Part shown: one piece after another, positions 45,925-55,183 of the stretch
How the letters are laid out: every line of letters starts with the position of its first letter
How positions within the stretch are numbered: the first letter of the stretch is position 1
DNA from: Vibrio artabrorum
Lineage (GTDB): Bacteria > Pseudomonadota > Gammaproteobacteria > Enterobacterales > Vibrionaceae
Direction of reading: 5' to 3'
NCBI RefSeq assembly: GCF_024347295.1
Contig: NZ_AP025458.1
Coordinates: 1,488,001-1,552,000, forward strand
DNA: 64,000 nucleotides
Notes under the pieces: generated by a model
Told to the model about the DNA's origin: nothing
Databases searched by the model: none
The model's input: only the letters and a program-made list of their open reading frames with translations
Program-made: the position numbers and the translations under genes

Positions 45925-47952
45925 TCATAAGTTCGACACCAACAACTGCGGTGTCGCTTTCTTTTGAAGGTAGATACTAAAACAGCTCCCCTTACCGACT
46001 TCAGATTCGACACGAATCTCTCCACCCGTTTGACTCAAAATACTTTGCGACACCGATAAACCAAGGCCTGTTCCATCTCGTTTAGTGGTATAGAAAGGCG
46101 AGAAGATCCGTTTTAGCTGTTCTTCACTGATACCACAACCTTGATCTTCAACGTGAATTATCGCGCCACGAGATTTATCATTTTCGACCCAATCTTCGCT
46201 TGAGATAGTCAATATCCCCTTACCTTCCATCGCGTGAATCGCATTCATCTGGAGATTAACCAATATCTGAAGCAATTGGTTTCGGTTAACTTCGACCGAA
46301 GTTTTAGCATTAAGTTTTGATACGTAAACGATGCCTTTCTTTTTGGCCCCCGTTTTGACCAGTGTGATGCTTTCATCGACAATCGGGTTGATGTGTTGCC
46401 AGGTCACTTCATCTTGTACACCGCCATGTCGGCTGTATTGCAGTAGACTGCGGGTGATGTTTCGAATTCGGTCAATCTGCTCCATGATGGCGTTCACCTC
46501 TTCACCAACACAAGTGACTTCCTCTCCTAGCTCAAATTTGATGAGTTCGACATTACCAAGAATCACCGCCGTCGGATTATTGATTTCATGGGCAATACCC
46601 GCGGTTAACTCCCCCAATGCAGCTAGTTTTTCACTGACCACTAACTTATCACGAGCCTGGTTCAGCAGTTTGATATGCCGTTCAAGCTCTTCGGTTTTAT
46701 CTTTCAAACTGGCTGTGCGCGAATGAACCTTACATTCTAATTCAAGTGCCGCTTGCTGTATCTCTTGATTGCGCTCGTGCAACAGATCCAGCATCTTATC
46801 AAACTGTTTCGCAAGCAGCGTGAGTTCATGTTGATCATCCAAACCAAGGGGACCAATTCGCTTGTCTTGCCCCATCTGGACGAGTTTGACAACTTTGTAA
46901 ATGCGCTCTATTGGCTTGAAAAGATCACGAGCACCACGGTGAACAATGAAACCAGAAGCCAACAACAACAACACGATAGTAATGCTGATTTCACCAAGAT
47001 TGGTTAAGTACGTCTCTATTAGCGGCCACAACAAATAACCGGTATAAAGCATGCCAATCACGTTACCAAACTGATCATGAATCGGCTGATAAGCGGTAAT
47101 GTACCAAGCATCGTACACATACGCTCGATCTAACCACTCTTTACCTTCATTTAAAACCTTGGCATTAACTTCATGTGAAACTCGAGTACCAATAGCACGC
47201 CCGGCACTTTCTTCACTGCTCAAAGGCACATTTGTACTGACACGAAGATCATCGAGGAATACGGTGATGGTGCCCACACGGCGATTAAAACCATCGCGTT
47301 TCGGGTAAATCAAGTTGCTAATTTGATCGACCAATTGAGTGCTATTATTCAGTAAGATTCCGCCGTCAAGAAAACCAATCACATGGTCATGCTCATCTCG
47401 AATAGAAACGACGGTTCGACTGACTAAACCTCTCGTTTCTACTCCCTGTTCATTGAGCATCGGAACTTCGGCTTTCTTCGCGAGATCTCGATCCAGAGTG
47501 TTAAGTTCATCTTGACTTAATACACTGAAAAACGACTCTTTGTGCGTCAAGTTAAGGTATTGAAGCTTATTGGTTAAATGCTCAACACTGCGCCAGCGTA
47601 AAAAATCGAGCTGATAACGTGACTTATTTTCAGACACCCAACGGGCGAAGTCTTCTTGTGAAGCATGATTCGCGAGTTTGATTCGGAATTGGTAAGATTC
47701 AGCAAAAGCTTTAACGTTGTAGGCCTGTTGGCTTTGAATTAGCTGAATACTATTTTCTGCAACATCCAAACGCTCATCAACATCAATCAACGCCCCTTGC
47801 CACGTATAATGAATTGACCAATATAAAGTAATCGTCACCAACGCACATAACGTGAGAATGATCGGAGCGGAGGTCAAAAATAATAAGCGGTAACGCACCA
47901 TGGTTTTGAATCGAAACGCCCATTTTCGCCACCAAGGCCGTCTAATCGGCAT
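45925..47952 (-). CDS. Sensor histidine kinase with periplasmic Cache-type domain
   Basis: The 675-residue protein has a membrane helix (22-44), a periplasmic domain of about 270 residues that ends in EGKEWLDRAYVYDAWYITAYQPIHDQFGN-type sequence as in Cache sensors, a second helix (319-337), HAMP (338-392), a coiled coil, and a kinase core with GIAHEINNP (H455), an N box in NLQMNAIHAM, DQGCGIS and GTGLGLSVS. It pairs with the NtrC-type regulator gene, which overlaps its start by 11 bp. The ligand is unknown; formate, tungstate, molybdate or a related anion is a guess based on neighbours. Confidence 0.88.
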   Translation of the reverse strand: MPIRRPWWRKWAFRFKTMVRYRLLFLTSAPIILTLCALVTITLYWSIHYTWQGALIDVDERLDVAENSIQLIQSQQAYNVKAFAESYQFRIKLANHASQEDFARWVSENKSRYQLDFLRWRSVEHLTNKLQYLNLTHKESFFSVLSQDELNTLDRDLAKKAEVPMLNEQGVETRGLVSRTVVSIRDEHDHVIGFLDGGILLNNSTQLVDQISNLIYPKRDGFNRRVGTITVFLDDLRVSTNVPLSSEESAGRAIGTRVSHEVNAKVLNEGKEWLDRAYVYDAWYITAYQPIHDQFGNVIGMLYTGYLLWPLIETYLTNLGEISITIVLLLLASGFIVHRGARDLFKPIERIYKVVKLVQMGQDKRIGPLGLDDQHELTLLAKQFDKMLDLLHERNQEIQQAALELECKVHSRTASLKDKTEELERHIKLLNQARDKLVVSEKLAALGELTAGIAHEINNPTAVILGNVELIKFELGEEVTCVGEEVNAIMEQIDRIRNITRSLLQYSRHGGVQDEVTWQHINPIVDESITLVKTGAKKKGIVYVSKLNAKTSVEVNRNQLLQILVNLQMNAIHAMEGKGILTISSEDWVENDKSRGAIIHVEDQGCGISEEQLKRIFSPFYTTKRDGTGLGLSVSQSILSQTGGEIRVESEVGKGSCFSIYLQKKATPQLLVSNL

Positions 47953-49405
47953 AGTCAGAACCTTCTGTGCTCCAATCTTTGTACTTACGTTCTAGCGTTT
48001 TACGTGCCACCCCTAAATCTCTCGCTGCCGCAGACTTATTACCATCATGGAAACTCACGAGTTGCTCAATATGTGCTTTTTCAACTTCTTTAAGCGTCCA
48101 ATTATTTGGATAACCTTCCGTGGGGCTAGCCTTTCCCATATCCGGCATGCTAACACCATGTGACACCGTCACTGATAGGCTCGTAGGAGCTGCATTATCA
48201 TTAATTTCTCGCCAATAGTGAGCGGGCGGCTTATCGAGTAAAATACATCTTTCGACTAAATTTTTAAGCTCACGAACATTGCCAGGCCATTCGTATTGGT
48301 GCAAAGCCAAAATGTCTTCATGTGCCCAATGAGGTACTGGCATCCCTAACTCGCTCGATAACAAGTGGGTAAAATATGGGACCAGTTCAACCAAATCAGA
48401 CGGGCGTTCTCTTAAAGGTGCAACATCAATCTTGAGCACATTCAGGCGATAGAATAGATCTCGACGAAAATGCCCTTTATCGACCTCTTGTTGAAGATTA
48501 CGGTTAGTGGCAGCAACGACACGCACATCAATTGAAATTTCTTTCTCGCATCCCACTGGACGAATCGTTCGTTGCTCCAAAACACGCAATAACGCCGCTT
48601 GCATGGACAGTGGCATTTCTCCTATCTCATCAAGAAACAGCGTACCACCACTGGCAACTCTAAATAGACCTTCGCGGTTTTTTTTAGCTCCGGTAAATGC
48701 ACCGGACGTATGACCAAACAACTCACTTTCCAAAAGCTCAGGCGCAATTGCCCCACAGTTAATCGGCACGAAAGGACCAGTACGTTTACTGGCGTCATGA
48801 ACACCTCGGGCAACCAGCTCTTTCCCTGTCCCCGATTCTCCTTCGATAAGTACAGACGCTCTTGATGGTGCAAACTGGGTGATCAGTCGCTTAAGTTGTT
48901 TGGTTTTATCAGAGCTCCCAAGCAATTCTGTTTTAATATGCCGACTGACATCACGTTTAAGCGCATATTGCATTCGCTGGTCTAAACGTTTGTCCATACA
49001 GCGCAGAACAGCTTGAATGATTTGATCTAAATTAAACGGTTTAAGAATAAAGTCCGACGCCCCCAACTTCAGTGCAGATATCGTCATCTCTAAGTCGGCA
49101 TAACCCGTCATAAAGATAACGTCCACTTTTCGGTCGGTGTCGTTAAAAACCTCTTCCCACTCAATGCCTGAACGACCAGGAAGATTGATATCAAGAACAA
49201 TTAAATCGAAATGCTGATTGCTACGCAGAATTTCGGCCTCTTCGACGGAGCCTGCACACGACACTTTACCAAAGTACTTACCTAGCGCTTTTTTGAGAAT
49301 CGCCTGCATACCGATCTCATCGTCCACAACCAAGACGGAAAATGCTTGATATTGAGTCAATGTATTTGAATTGAGATTTGACACATTTGAACGAGATAAA
49401 GACAT
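47942..49405 (-). CDS. NtrC-family sigma-54-dependent response regulator
   Basis: The 487-residue protein has a receiver (phospho-acceptor D72 in [10 protein letters not shown]), an AAA+ domain with Walker A GESGTGKE (189-196), GAFTGA (235-240) and [12 protein letters not shown], and a C-terminal Fis-type helix-turn-helix ([23 protein letters not shown]). The intact GAFTGA shows it can activate RNA polymerase with sigma-54. I prefer the ATG at 49405 because the 20 extra residues of the longer frame are not like any receiver start. It is divergent from tupA, with palindromic sites between them. Regulation of tup and fdh genes is inferred from sites, see findings. Confidence 0.88.
   Translation of the reverse strand: MSLSRSNVSNLNSNTLTQYQAFSVLVVDDEIGMQAILKKALGKYFGKVSCAGSVEEAEILRSNQHFDLIVLDINLPGRSGIEWEEVFNDTDRKVDVIFMTGYADLEMTISALKLGASDFILKPFNLDQIIQAVLRCMDKRLDQRMQYALKRDVSRHIKTELLGSSDKTKQLKRLITQFAPSRASVLIEGESGTGKELVARGVHDASKRTGPFVPINCGAIAPELLESELFGHTSGAFTGAKKNREGLFRVASGGTLFLDEIGEMPLSMQAALLRVLEQRTIRPVGCEKEISIDVRVVAATNRNLQQEVDKGHFRRDLFYRLNVLKIDVAPLRERPSDLVELVPYFTHLLSSELGMPVPHWAHEDILALHQYEWPGNVRELKNLVERCILLDKPPAHYWREINDNAAPTSLSVTVSHGVSMPDMGKASPTEGYPNNWTLKEVEKAHIEQLVSFHDGNKSAAARDLGVARKTLERKYKDWSTEGSDYAD
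48160..48172. promoter_or_regulatory. matS site (MatP binding)
   Basis: GTGACACCGTCAC matches GTGACRNYGTCAC exactly. It lies inside the response regulator gene, 37.5 kb from the first site, similar to the average matS spacing known in E. coli. Confidence 0.85.
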
Positions 49406-49430
49406 AATGAACAGCCAGTAGGAAAAGTTG

Positions 49431-49488
49431 GGACAGAGTGTACCAATTAACCCCATGTGCAACATACTCAGTGTGCGACATTTTGTCC
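49431..49488. promoter_or_regulatory. Two putative enhancer sites between the regulator and tupA
   Basis: CGACATTTTGTCC at 49476-49488 matches the palindrome at 12 of 13 positions; GGACAGAGTGTAC at 49431-49443 matches its inverse at 10 of 13. Centres lie about 123 and 168 bases upstream of the predicted tupA transcription start. Confidence 0.62.
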
Positions 49489-49577
49489 TAGCTCATGTTT
49501 TGATTCATTTTATCAAGATAAATGGCGTACTTTTATCCGAAATAACAGTAATTAAATAGAATTTGATTCACTATTTA

Positions 49578-49595
49578 TTGGCACTAACTTTGCTT
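49578..49595 (+). promoter_or_regulatory. Sigma-54 promoter of tupABC
   Basis: TTGGCACTAACTTTGCTT fits the consensus TTGGCACnnnnnTTGCW fully, with GG (49580-49581) and GC (49592-49593) 10 bases apart. Predicted start near 49605, about 100 bases before tupA. Confidence 0.85.
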
Positions 49596-49706
49596 GTTAA
49601 GTAATGATTTCTAATTACAAAATTAGCATCTTGTGTGCATGCTCTTCTTCGGCCCTGTAAAGCTGAGCGCATGTCATTCATTTATAACAGAATGGACAGA
49701 ATAAAA

Positions 49707-50513
49707 ATGAAAGCAATTCCTCTAGCTATTGCAGCCCTATCTATCGTCAGTTACACAGCAAGCAGCGCTGAAGACACCACACATATCAAGCTGGCTACCA
49801 CGACAAGCACCTACAACTCTGGACTACTGGATTACCTATTACCAAAGTTTGAAAAAGATACGGGCATCAAAGTCGGTGTTATCGCTGCCGGTACGGGGAA
49901 ATCACTTCGTATGGGTGAGAATGGTGATGTTGATTTGGTGATGACACACGCTCCAAAGGCTGAAGCGGATTTCGTTGAAAAAGGCTACGGTGTTCTGCCT
50001 CGTAAACTTATGTATAACGATTTTGTGGTTGTTGGACCAAAGAGTGACCCTGCGAAAATTGCGTCTCAAAAAAATGTCATCGATGTTTTCAAGGTAATCG
50101 CAAACAGCAACGTGACATTCTTGTCTCGAGGTGACGATTCAGGTACCAACAAGAAAGAGATGGGCATTTGGGCACAAACCAAAATGGAGCCTAACTTTGG
50201 TGGCTATCGTAGTGTTGGTCAAGGCATGGGACCGACGCTGAACATGACCTCTGAGATGCAAGGTTACACGCTCACGGATCGTGGTACTTGGTTGGCTTAT
50301 CAAAACAAACTGGATCTAAAAATCCTTTTTCAAGGCGATAAAAATCTATTCAACCCTTACCAAGTGATCCTGGTTAACCCTAAACGCTACCCAACCACCC
50401 ACTATAACGCAGCAAAAGTATTCAGTGACTGGCTTGTTAACCCTAAAGGGCAGAAGCTGATCAACGATTTTAAACTGCAAGGTCAGCAGTTGTTTGTTGC
50501 AAACGCAGAATAA
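49707..50513 (+). CDS. tupA: Tungstate ABC transporter substrate-binding protein
   Basis: TupA binds tungstate in the periplasm for TupBC. The 268-residue protein has a Sec signal peptide (to about SSAED) and the TupA marks ATTTSTYNSGLLDYLLPKF, GKSLRMGENGDVDLVMTHAP, NDFVVVGPKSDP and SRGDDSGTNKKE, which form the oxyanion pocket. Molybdate-type ModA has different motifs, so tungstate preference is likely though some family members take both. I chose the ATG at 49707, 8 bases after GGACAG; the frame extends 24 codons upstream. Confidence 0.92.
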   Translation: MKAIPLAIAALSIVSYTASSAEDTTHIKLATTTSTYNSGLLDYLLPKFEKDTGIKVGVIAAGTGKSLRMGENGDVDLVMTHAPKAEADFVEKGYGVLPRKLMYNDFVVVGPKSDPAKIASQKNVIDVFKVIANSNVTFLSRGDDSGTNKKEMGIWAQTKMEPNFGGYRSVGQGMGPTLNMTSEMQGYTLTDRGTWLAYQNKLDLKILFQGDKNLFNPYQVILVNPKRYPTTHYNAAKVFSDWLVNPKGQKLINDFKLQGQQLFVANAE

Positions 50514-50567
50514 TTAATACAGCATTATTACCAATGGAATTGAATTAAGACGATCCTTTGTCTCACA

Positions 50568-50608
50568 ATAGCTGACCAATGATGCCTCGCACGAATTGCG
50601 TCAGCTAT
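50568..50608 (+). repeat. Inverted repeat between tupA and tupB
   Basis: ATAGCTGAC and GTCAGCTAT are perfect inverse complements with a 23-base loop. No T tract follows, so it is not a classic terminator; it may be an mRNA stability hairpin. The tupA-tupB gap (147 bp) is large for this operon. Confidence 0.6.
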
Positions 50609-50660
50609 GATTACGTCATTAACACATTCAGACTGATTGTCGACCGAAATGAGAGCTTCC

Positions 50661-51359
50661 ATGTCCTTATGGCAAACAACGCTTGATGCATTAAATTTAT
50701 TGGTGAGTTTCGATAACGAATTGTGGAAAATCGTTGCGGTATCTTTTAGTGTCTCTTTATCCGCCATTTCCTTGGTCATTGTCCCTGCAATCATCATATC
50801 CTTCCTCTTAGCCTATACCGAGTTTCCAGGAAAATGGTCACTGTTGTCGATAATTAACACCCTCCAAGCCATCCCCACCGTGGTGATCGGTTTACTGTTG
50901 TACATGATGTTGTCGCGTTCTGGCCCCTTGGGTGACTGGCAATTGCTGTTCACACAAAAAGCGATGATACTTGGCCAAATGCTGATCTGCTTCCCGGTGC
51001 TGGTTGCAATGATGCATGGCGCGTTACAAGCCAGTGACCGTCGTGCTGTTGAAACCGCTCGTACACTCGGCGTTTCAACCACTCGAGTGGCATGCACGTT
51101 AATTTGGGAAACACGCTTTCCTTTAATGGCAGCCGCCATTGCCGCATTTTCTCGCATCGTAACGGAAGTGGGATGTTCAATGATGGTTGGTGGCAATATC
51201 ATGGGGATGACAAGAAATATCCCAACAGCGATTGCAATGGAAAGCCATAAGGGGGCCTTCGCTCAAGGCGTTGCACTGGGTATGGTCCTACTTGCCTTGG
51301 CATTAGCGCTAAACTTTTTTCTCTCTAGTGTGAGAGGAAAAGGCTATTTAAGAACTTAG
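50661..51359 (+). CDS. tupB: Tungstate ABC transporter permease
   Basis: The 232-residue protein has five to six membrane segments and the permease EAA loop (AVETARTLGVSTTRVACTLIWETRFPLMAAAIAAFSRIVTEVG). ALQASDRRAVETARTLGVS and MVGGNIMGMTRNIPTAIA are typical of TupB. The ATG at 50661 is preferred over an upstream TTG because AGAG lies 6-7 bases ahead. It is followed 10 bp later by tupC. Confidence 0.9.
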   Translation: MSLWQTTLDALNLLVSFDNELWKIVAVSFSVSLSAISLVIVPAIIISFLLAYTEFPGKWSLLSIINTLQAIPTVVIGLLLYMMLSRSGPLGDWQLLFTQKAMILGQMLICFPVLVAMMHGALQASDRRAVETARTLGVSTTRVACTLIWETRFPLMAAAIAAFSRIVTEVGCSMMVGGNIMGMTRNIPTAIAMESHKGAFAQGVALGMVLLALALALNFFLSSVRGKGYLRT

Positions 51360-51369
51360 GAGTGCTGTC

Positions 51370-52089
51370 ATGAGTATAAAAATAACAACACAGCAAATCT
51401 CAATGCGCTTTAAGGAGCGTGTTTTATTCCATATACCTGAATTATCAATTGGTCCTAACGATGCCATTTATCTTAAAGGTGATAATGGTGTCGGAAAAAC
51501 GACCCTACTTAAAATTTTGTCCGGTTTAATCCAGCCAAGTTCTGGACAGATTCAATCTCCAACCCAAAGCTGGCACCAGCTCTTATTCCCAAGGTCAAAA
51601 TTTAAAGACATCATCTATTTGCACCAAACGCCGTATCTTTTTGATGGTTCGGTATACCAAAATGTTGCTTACGGCATTCGATTTCATAAAGGGAGCCAAA
51701 AAGATAAGCGCGCTCAAATAATTAGCGCGTTGAGAATGGTCGCTTTAGAAACCTTAGCGGATGAGCATATTTCTGTCCTCTCAGGGGGGGAACGCCAGCG
51801 CGTTGCAATGGCTCGGGCTTGGATTTTAAAGCCCTCAATTTTGCTCATGGATGAACCGAGCGCCTCTTTAGATAAAGAATCTATTGAAAGATTAGTCATT
51901 ATGGCTGAAGATCTCCTTTTACGAGGCGCAAGCTTGGTCATCACAAGCCATCAAGCCAATGCGTTAACCGATTTATGTAGGAAGCAATGGTGGATCAAAG
52001 ACAACACTTTGACTGAATCAACGCTTCTGAAAGTTATTCAAAAAAACAGTGCACAAGAGAACATTTATGTTGCTTCCAGCGCAAACTAG
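51370..52089 (+). CDS. tupC: Tungstate ABC transporter ATP-binding protein
   Basis: The 239-residue ATPase has Walker [15 protein letters not shown] loop [13 protein letters not shown], signature [15 protein letters not shown] and Walker [13 protein letters not shown]. It drives uptake by TupAB. No ModC-type TOBE domain is present, as expected for TupC. It overlaps mobA by 23 bp, tying metal uptake to cofactor synthesis in one transcript. Confidence 0.9.
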   Translation: MSIKITTQQISMRFKERVLFHIPELSIGPNDAIYLKGDNGVGKTTLLKILSGLIQPSSGQIQSPTQSWHQLLFPRSKFKDIIYLHQTPYLFDGSVYQNVAYGIRFHKGSQKDKRAQIISALRMVALETLADEHISVLSGGERQRVAMARAWILKPSILLMDEPSASLDKESIERLVIMAEDLLLRGASLVITSHQANALTDLCRKQWWIKDNTLTESTLLKVIQKNSAQENIYVASSAN

Positions 52090-52651
52090 TTGGGTTATTT
52101 TGGCCGGCGGACAAGCCAGCCGTATGGGTGGAAAAGATAAAGGACTCGTTGAACTTAACGGGTCGCCGCTTATTCAATATGTTATCGACCAGCTGTCACG
52201 ACAAGATGTCAGCATCACCATCAATGCAAACCGTAACTTAGACCGTTACCAAACCTTTGCGCCTGTTGTGTCTGATTCCTTCCCGGATTACCCGGGGCCA
52301 TTAGGGGGGATTCATGCCGGTCTTAAAAACGCGACGACAGATTGGGTCGGGTTTGTACCTTGCGATAGTCCGCAAATTAATAGCGACCTTGTGACACGTT
52401 TTTGTGCAGCAGTGAAAGAGAACAGTGACATTCTTGTCGCTCATGATGGCGAATTTAAGCAACCGGTATTCACCCTATTCCACAAGCGTGTCCTACCAAA
52501 GTTAGAAGCATTTTTGGAACGTGGTGATCGTAAAATCATCCTACTGTACAAAGACTGCGTGACTGAGTACGTCGACTTTAGTGACTCGCCAGATTGCTTT
52601 GTCAATCTCAATACGCCAGAAGAACTCACCCAATTCGGAACCCTTCGATAA
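52067..52651 (+). CDS. mobA: Molybdenum cofactor guanylyltransferase MobA
   Basis: MobA attaches GMP to molybdopterin, making MGD for bis-MGD enzymes such as formate dehydrogenase. The 194-residue protein has the nucleotide motif [39 protein letters not shown] and a C-terminal [10 protein letters not shown] as in E. coli. The ATG at 52067 is chosen (AAGAGAA upstream); it overlaps tupC by 23 bp and the next gene by one base. Confidence 0.93.
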   Translation: MLLPAQTSWVILAGGQASRMGGKDKGLVELNGSPLIQYVIDQLSRQDVSITINANRNLDRYQTFAPVVSDSFPDYPGPLGGIHAGLKNATTDWVGFVPCDSPQINSDLVTRFCAAVKENSDILVAHDGEFKQPVFTLFHKRVLPKLEAFLERGDRKIILLYKDCVTEYVDFSDSPDCFVNLNTPEELTQFGTLR

Positions 52652-54468
52652 TGAAAGATTCTAAACAACGCCCTAACCTTCCTCTATTGGGCTTTGCTGC
52701 TTATAGTGGTACAGGTAAAACAACGGTACTTGAAGCTCTGCTGCCGTTATTGACTGAATCGGGTTTAAAAGTAGGTGTGTTAAAACATGCTCACCACGAT
52801 TTTGATGTCGATAAGCCGGGTAAAGACAGTTACCGTTTACGTAAAGCGGGCGCGAACCAAATGTTGATTGCATCTCGTAACCGTCACGTGATGATGACAG
52901 AAACGCCAGAGGCGGAAGCAAATTTTGATTACTTGCTGACTCGCTTTGATATCAACACGCTTGATCTGATTTTGGTGGAAGGCTGTAAGAACATCGCTTT
53001 CCCAAAAATCGAACTGCATCGAGATGAAGTGGGCAAACCTTGGTTGTACCCGAACGATGACAACATTATTGCTATCGCGGCAAACAGCCAAGTTGAATCC
53101 GATCTACCACAAATGGCGATCAACGACTTAGAAGCGATTCGTGATTTCATCATCGATTACGCGCAGTCCTTTGACCTTTCATCTACAACAGGCAAAGCCG
53201 TGTCATGCTCATCTTCAAAAGACGCAGCGCCCACAGTGTGTTGTGATTCGTTCTCTCCTGCTGGTCTAACCGTTTCTCAAGGCCAACAAAAGATTGTTGA
53301 TAGTATTGACGCACTCGATCTCACTGAGAGTGTTGAATTGTTGCAGGGCTATGGCCGCGTATTGGCGGAAGATGTCATCTCACCAATCAATGTTCCTCAA
53401 AATACCAACTCTGCGATGGATGGCTATGCGATCCGTAGTCAAGATCTAGAATTGGACAGCTACAACATCGTTGCGGAAGTCATGGCCGGTCACTGCTACC
53501 AGCAAACCGTTCAACAAGGTCAAGCGGTTAAGATCATGACGGGCGCACCAATGCCAGAAGGTGTTGATGTTGTCGTGATGCGCGAACAAGCCGTTCAAGA
53601 TGGCGACACCGTTCGCTTTCCTGACGCTAAGATCTCGGTTGGACAAAATGTCCGTATGGCCGGTGAAGATTTAAAGATCGGCCAACCTGTCTTTACCCGT
53701 GGCACACGCATTGAAGCGCCAGAAATGGGCATGATGGCGTCGTTAGGTTTTGGTACCTGCCCGGTTGTGCGTAAAGTGAAAGTGGGTGTGTTCTCGACGG
53801 GAGATGAAGTTCAAGCGCCGGGGAGCGAACAAAAACCCAACTCTGTCTACGACTCGAACCGTTTTACGATTATCGGCATGCTTCAAAAACTTGGCTGTGA
53901 CATCGTTGATTACGGCATTATTGAAGATGACGAACAAAAGATGATCGACGTGCTGCACTCTGCATCGCTTGAAACCGACATGGTTCTGACTTCGGGGGGC
54001 GTGTCTGTTGGTGATGCAGATTACATCAAGCTTGCGTTAGATAAGCTGGGTGAAATCAACTTCTGGCGTATCAATATGCGTCCGGGGCGCCCTCTTGCTT
54101 ACGGCAAAATTGAAGATAAACCGTTCTTCGGTTTACCGGGTAACCCAGTGGCTGTCATGGTGTCGTTCATTAACTTTGTTGAGCCTGCGATTCGCAAGCT
54201 TCAGGGTCAAACCAACTGGACGCCAGTGAAAGCAAACGCAGTCGCCACTCAACAACTGCGTTCACGCCAAGGCCGTACTGAATTTAGTCGTGGAGTATTC
54301 TCGATGAATGAATTCGGCGTGCTTGAAGTGAAAACAACAGGTAAACAAGGTTCAGGTATTCTGCGCTCAATGAGTGAAGCAAACTGTTTAATCGAGATCT
54401 CACCAGCGGTTGATACCGTAAAAGTGGGTGAGACAGTGACGATCATTCCTTTGCAAGGCCGCGTTTAA
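52651..54468 (+). CDS. MobB-MoeA fusion, molybdenum cofactor biosynthesis
   Basis: The 605-residue protein fuses two enzymes. Residues 1 to about 175 are MobB, a P-loop protein (AYSGTGKTTVLEALLP, KHAHHDFDVDKPGKDS), which partners MobA in MGD synthesis. After a Ser-rich linker, residues about 210-605 are MoeA, the metal insertase (TNSAMDGYAIRSQD, MTGAPMPEGVDVVVMREQ, FSTGDEVQ, TSGGVSVGDADYIK, GLPGNPVAVMVSF). It starts with a one-base overlap (TAATG) to mobA. The operon order tupABC-mobA-mobB/moeA links tungstate uptake to insertion. A perfect GGACA-AAA-TGTCC palindrome lies in the MoeA part. Confidence 0.92.
   Translation: MKDSKQRPNLPLLGFAAYSGTGKTTVLEALLPLLTESGLKVGVLKHAHHDFDVDKPGKDSYRLRKAGANQMLIASRNRHVMMTETPEAEANFDYLLTRFDINTLDLILVEGCKNIAFPKIELHRDEVGKPWLYPNDDNIIAIAANSQVESDLPQMAINDLEAIRDFIIDYAQSFDLSSTTGKAVSCSSSKDAAPTVCCDSFSPAGLTVSQGQQKIVDSIDALDLTESVELLQGYGRVLAEDVISPINVPQNTNSAMDGYAIRSQDLELDSYNIVAEVMAGHCYQQTVQQGQAVKIMTGAPMPEGVDVVVMREQAVQDGDTVRFPDAKISVGQNVRMAGEDLKIGQPVFTRGTRIEAPEMGMMASLGFGTCPVVRKVKVGVFSTGDEVQAPGSEQKPNSVYDSNRFTIIGMLQKLGCDIVDYGIIEDDEQKMIDVLHSASLETDMVLTSGGVSVGDADYIKLALDKLGEINFWRINMRPGRPLAYGKIEDKPFFGLPGNPVAVMVSFINFVEPAIRKLQGQTNWTPVKANAVATQQLRSRQGRTEFSRGVFSMNEFGVLEVKTTGKQGSGILRSMSEANCLIEISPAVDTVKVGETVTIIPLQGRV
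53641..53653. promoter_or_regulatory. Perfect 13-bp palindrome inside the MoeA coding region
   Basis: GGACAAAATGTCC is the inverse complement of GGACATTTTGTCC and is the only fully symmetric copy in the window. It lies within coding sequence of the putative target operon; it may be chance or a decoy or distal site. Confidence 0.4.
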
Positions 54469-54540
54469 TTCAAAGCGAAGATACGACATTGACTTAGCCT
54501 CTTTTTAATTGACTTAGAAGATCTTCGCCAAAACATAAAC

Positions 54541-54583
54541 GAAGCCCCTATATAGATTTTTCAATACTAAGGGGCTTTTTGTT
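54541..54583 (+). terminator. Terminator after the tup-mob-moe operon
   Basis: AAGCCCCT and AGGGGCTT pair around a 20-base loop, followed by TTTTTG. It lies 73 bp past the fusion gene. Confidence 0.75.
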
Positions 54584-54748
54584 CTTTTCGTTTCGAGAAA
54601 AACAACCTGTTCGTTACCTAAAAGACAAATAGCTCAAATTACGCTAAACGTTTAGAACGATAATTTTAAGATTTCTTACCATTACCTTGAGCCACGTACG
54701 GTTTTTATGTAGAGTGCGCGCAAAGTAACAATCCTATTGGAGAGCACC

Positions 54749-55015
54749 ATGGCTCGTACCATTCTGTACACTTACAAAGATGAAGACAAAGAGTTACTGT
54801 TTTCAAAACAAGAACACCGCACGATCCAAGAAGCGGTTGCCGAAGCGGAAGGCATCGACATCACTGAGTATCTCAAAACTGAGCAACAGCTTGAGTTGAT
54901 TTCAGATACGAAAGCGGTTCGCAACTACCAAGACAACTACTTCCGTAAGCTTGGCTTTACTAAGCTTACCTTGAAACAAAAAGACAACCTTGGTGTGGGT
55001 AAAAAGAAGAAGTAA
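54749..55015 (+). CDS. DUF2960-like small protein
   Basis: The 88-residue basic soluble protein begins MARTILYTYKDEDKELLF and contains EAVAEAEGIDITEYLKTEQQ and AVRNYQDNYFRKLGF, ending in a Lys-rich tail. I recall this as family DUF2960, restricted to vibrios and relatives; function unknown. The ATG at 54749 has GGAG 6 bases upstream. Confidence 0.75.
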   Translation: MARTILYTYKDEDKELLFSKQEHRTIQEAVAEAEGIDITEYLKTEQQLELISDTKAVRNYQDNYFRKLGFTKLTLKQKDNLGVGKKKK

Positions 55016-55095
55016 GCCCTCTGTCTGGCTCTTGTTCTTGATATATCGCTTCTAGCTTTTTGTTTTGCGTTAAAAAGCGAAAACACTGAACAATA

Positions 55096-55134
55096 AAAAA
55101 TGTCGCAACCTGTTTCGAGATTGCGGCATTTTTA
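55096..55134. terminator. Terminator between the DUF2960 gene and nagK
   Basis: AAATGTCGCAA and TTGCGGCATTT form a stem (one G-T pair) with A and T tracts on both sides, between convergent genes. Confidence 0.8.
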
Positions 55135-55183
55135 TTTGTGCTTTGTAACTATCTAACCTTAGCTAGCGTAACTTAAGTCACCA

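Noticed and set aside
50514..50660. Molybdenum-cofactor riboswitch before tupB
   Set aside because: Only a single simple hairpin is visible; I cannot identify the conserved Moco RNA core.
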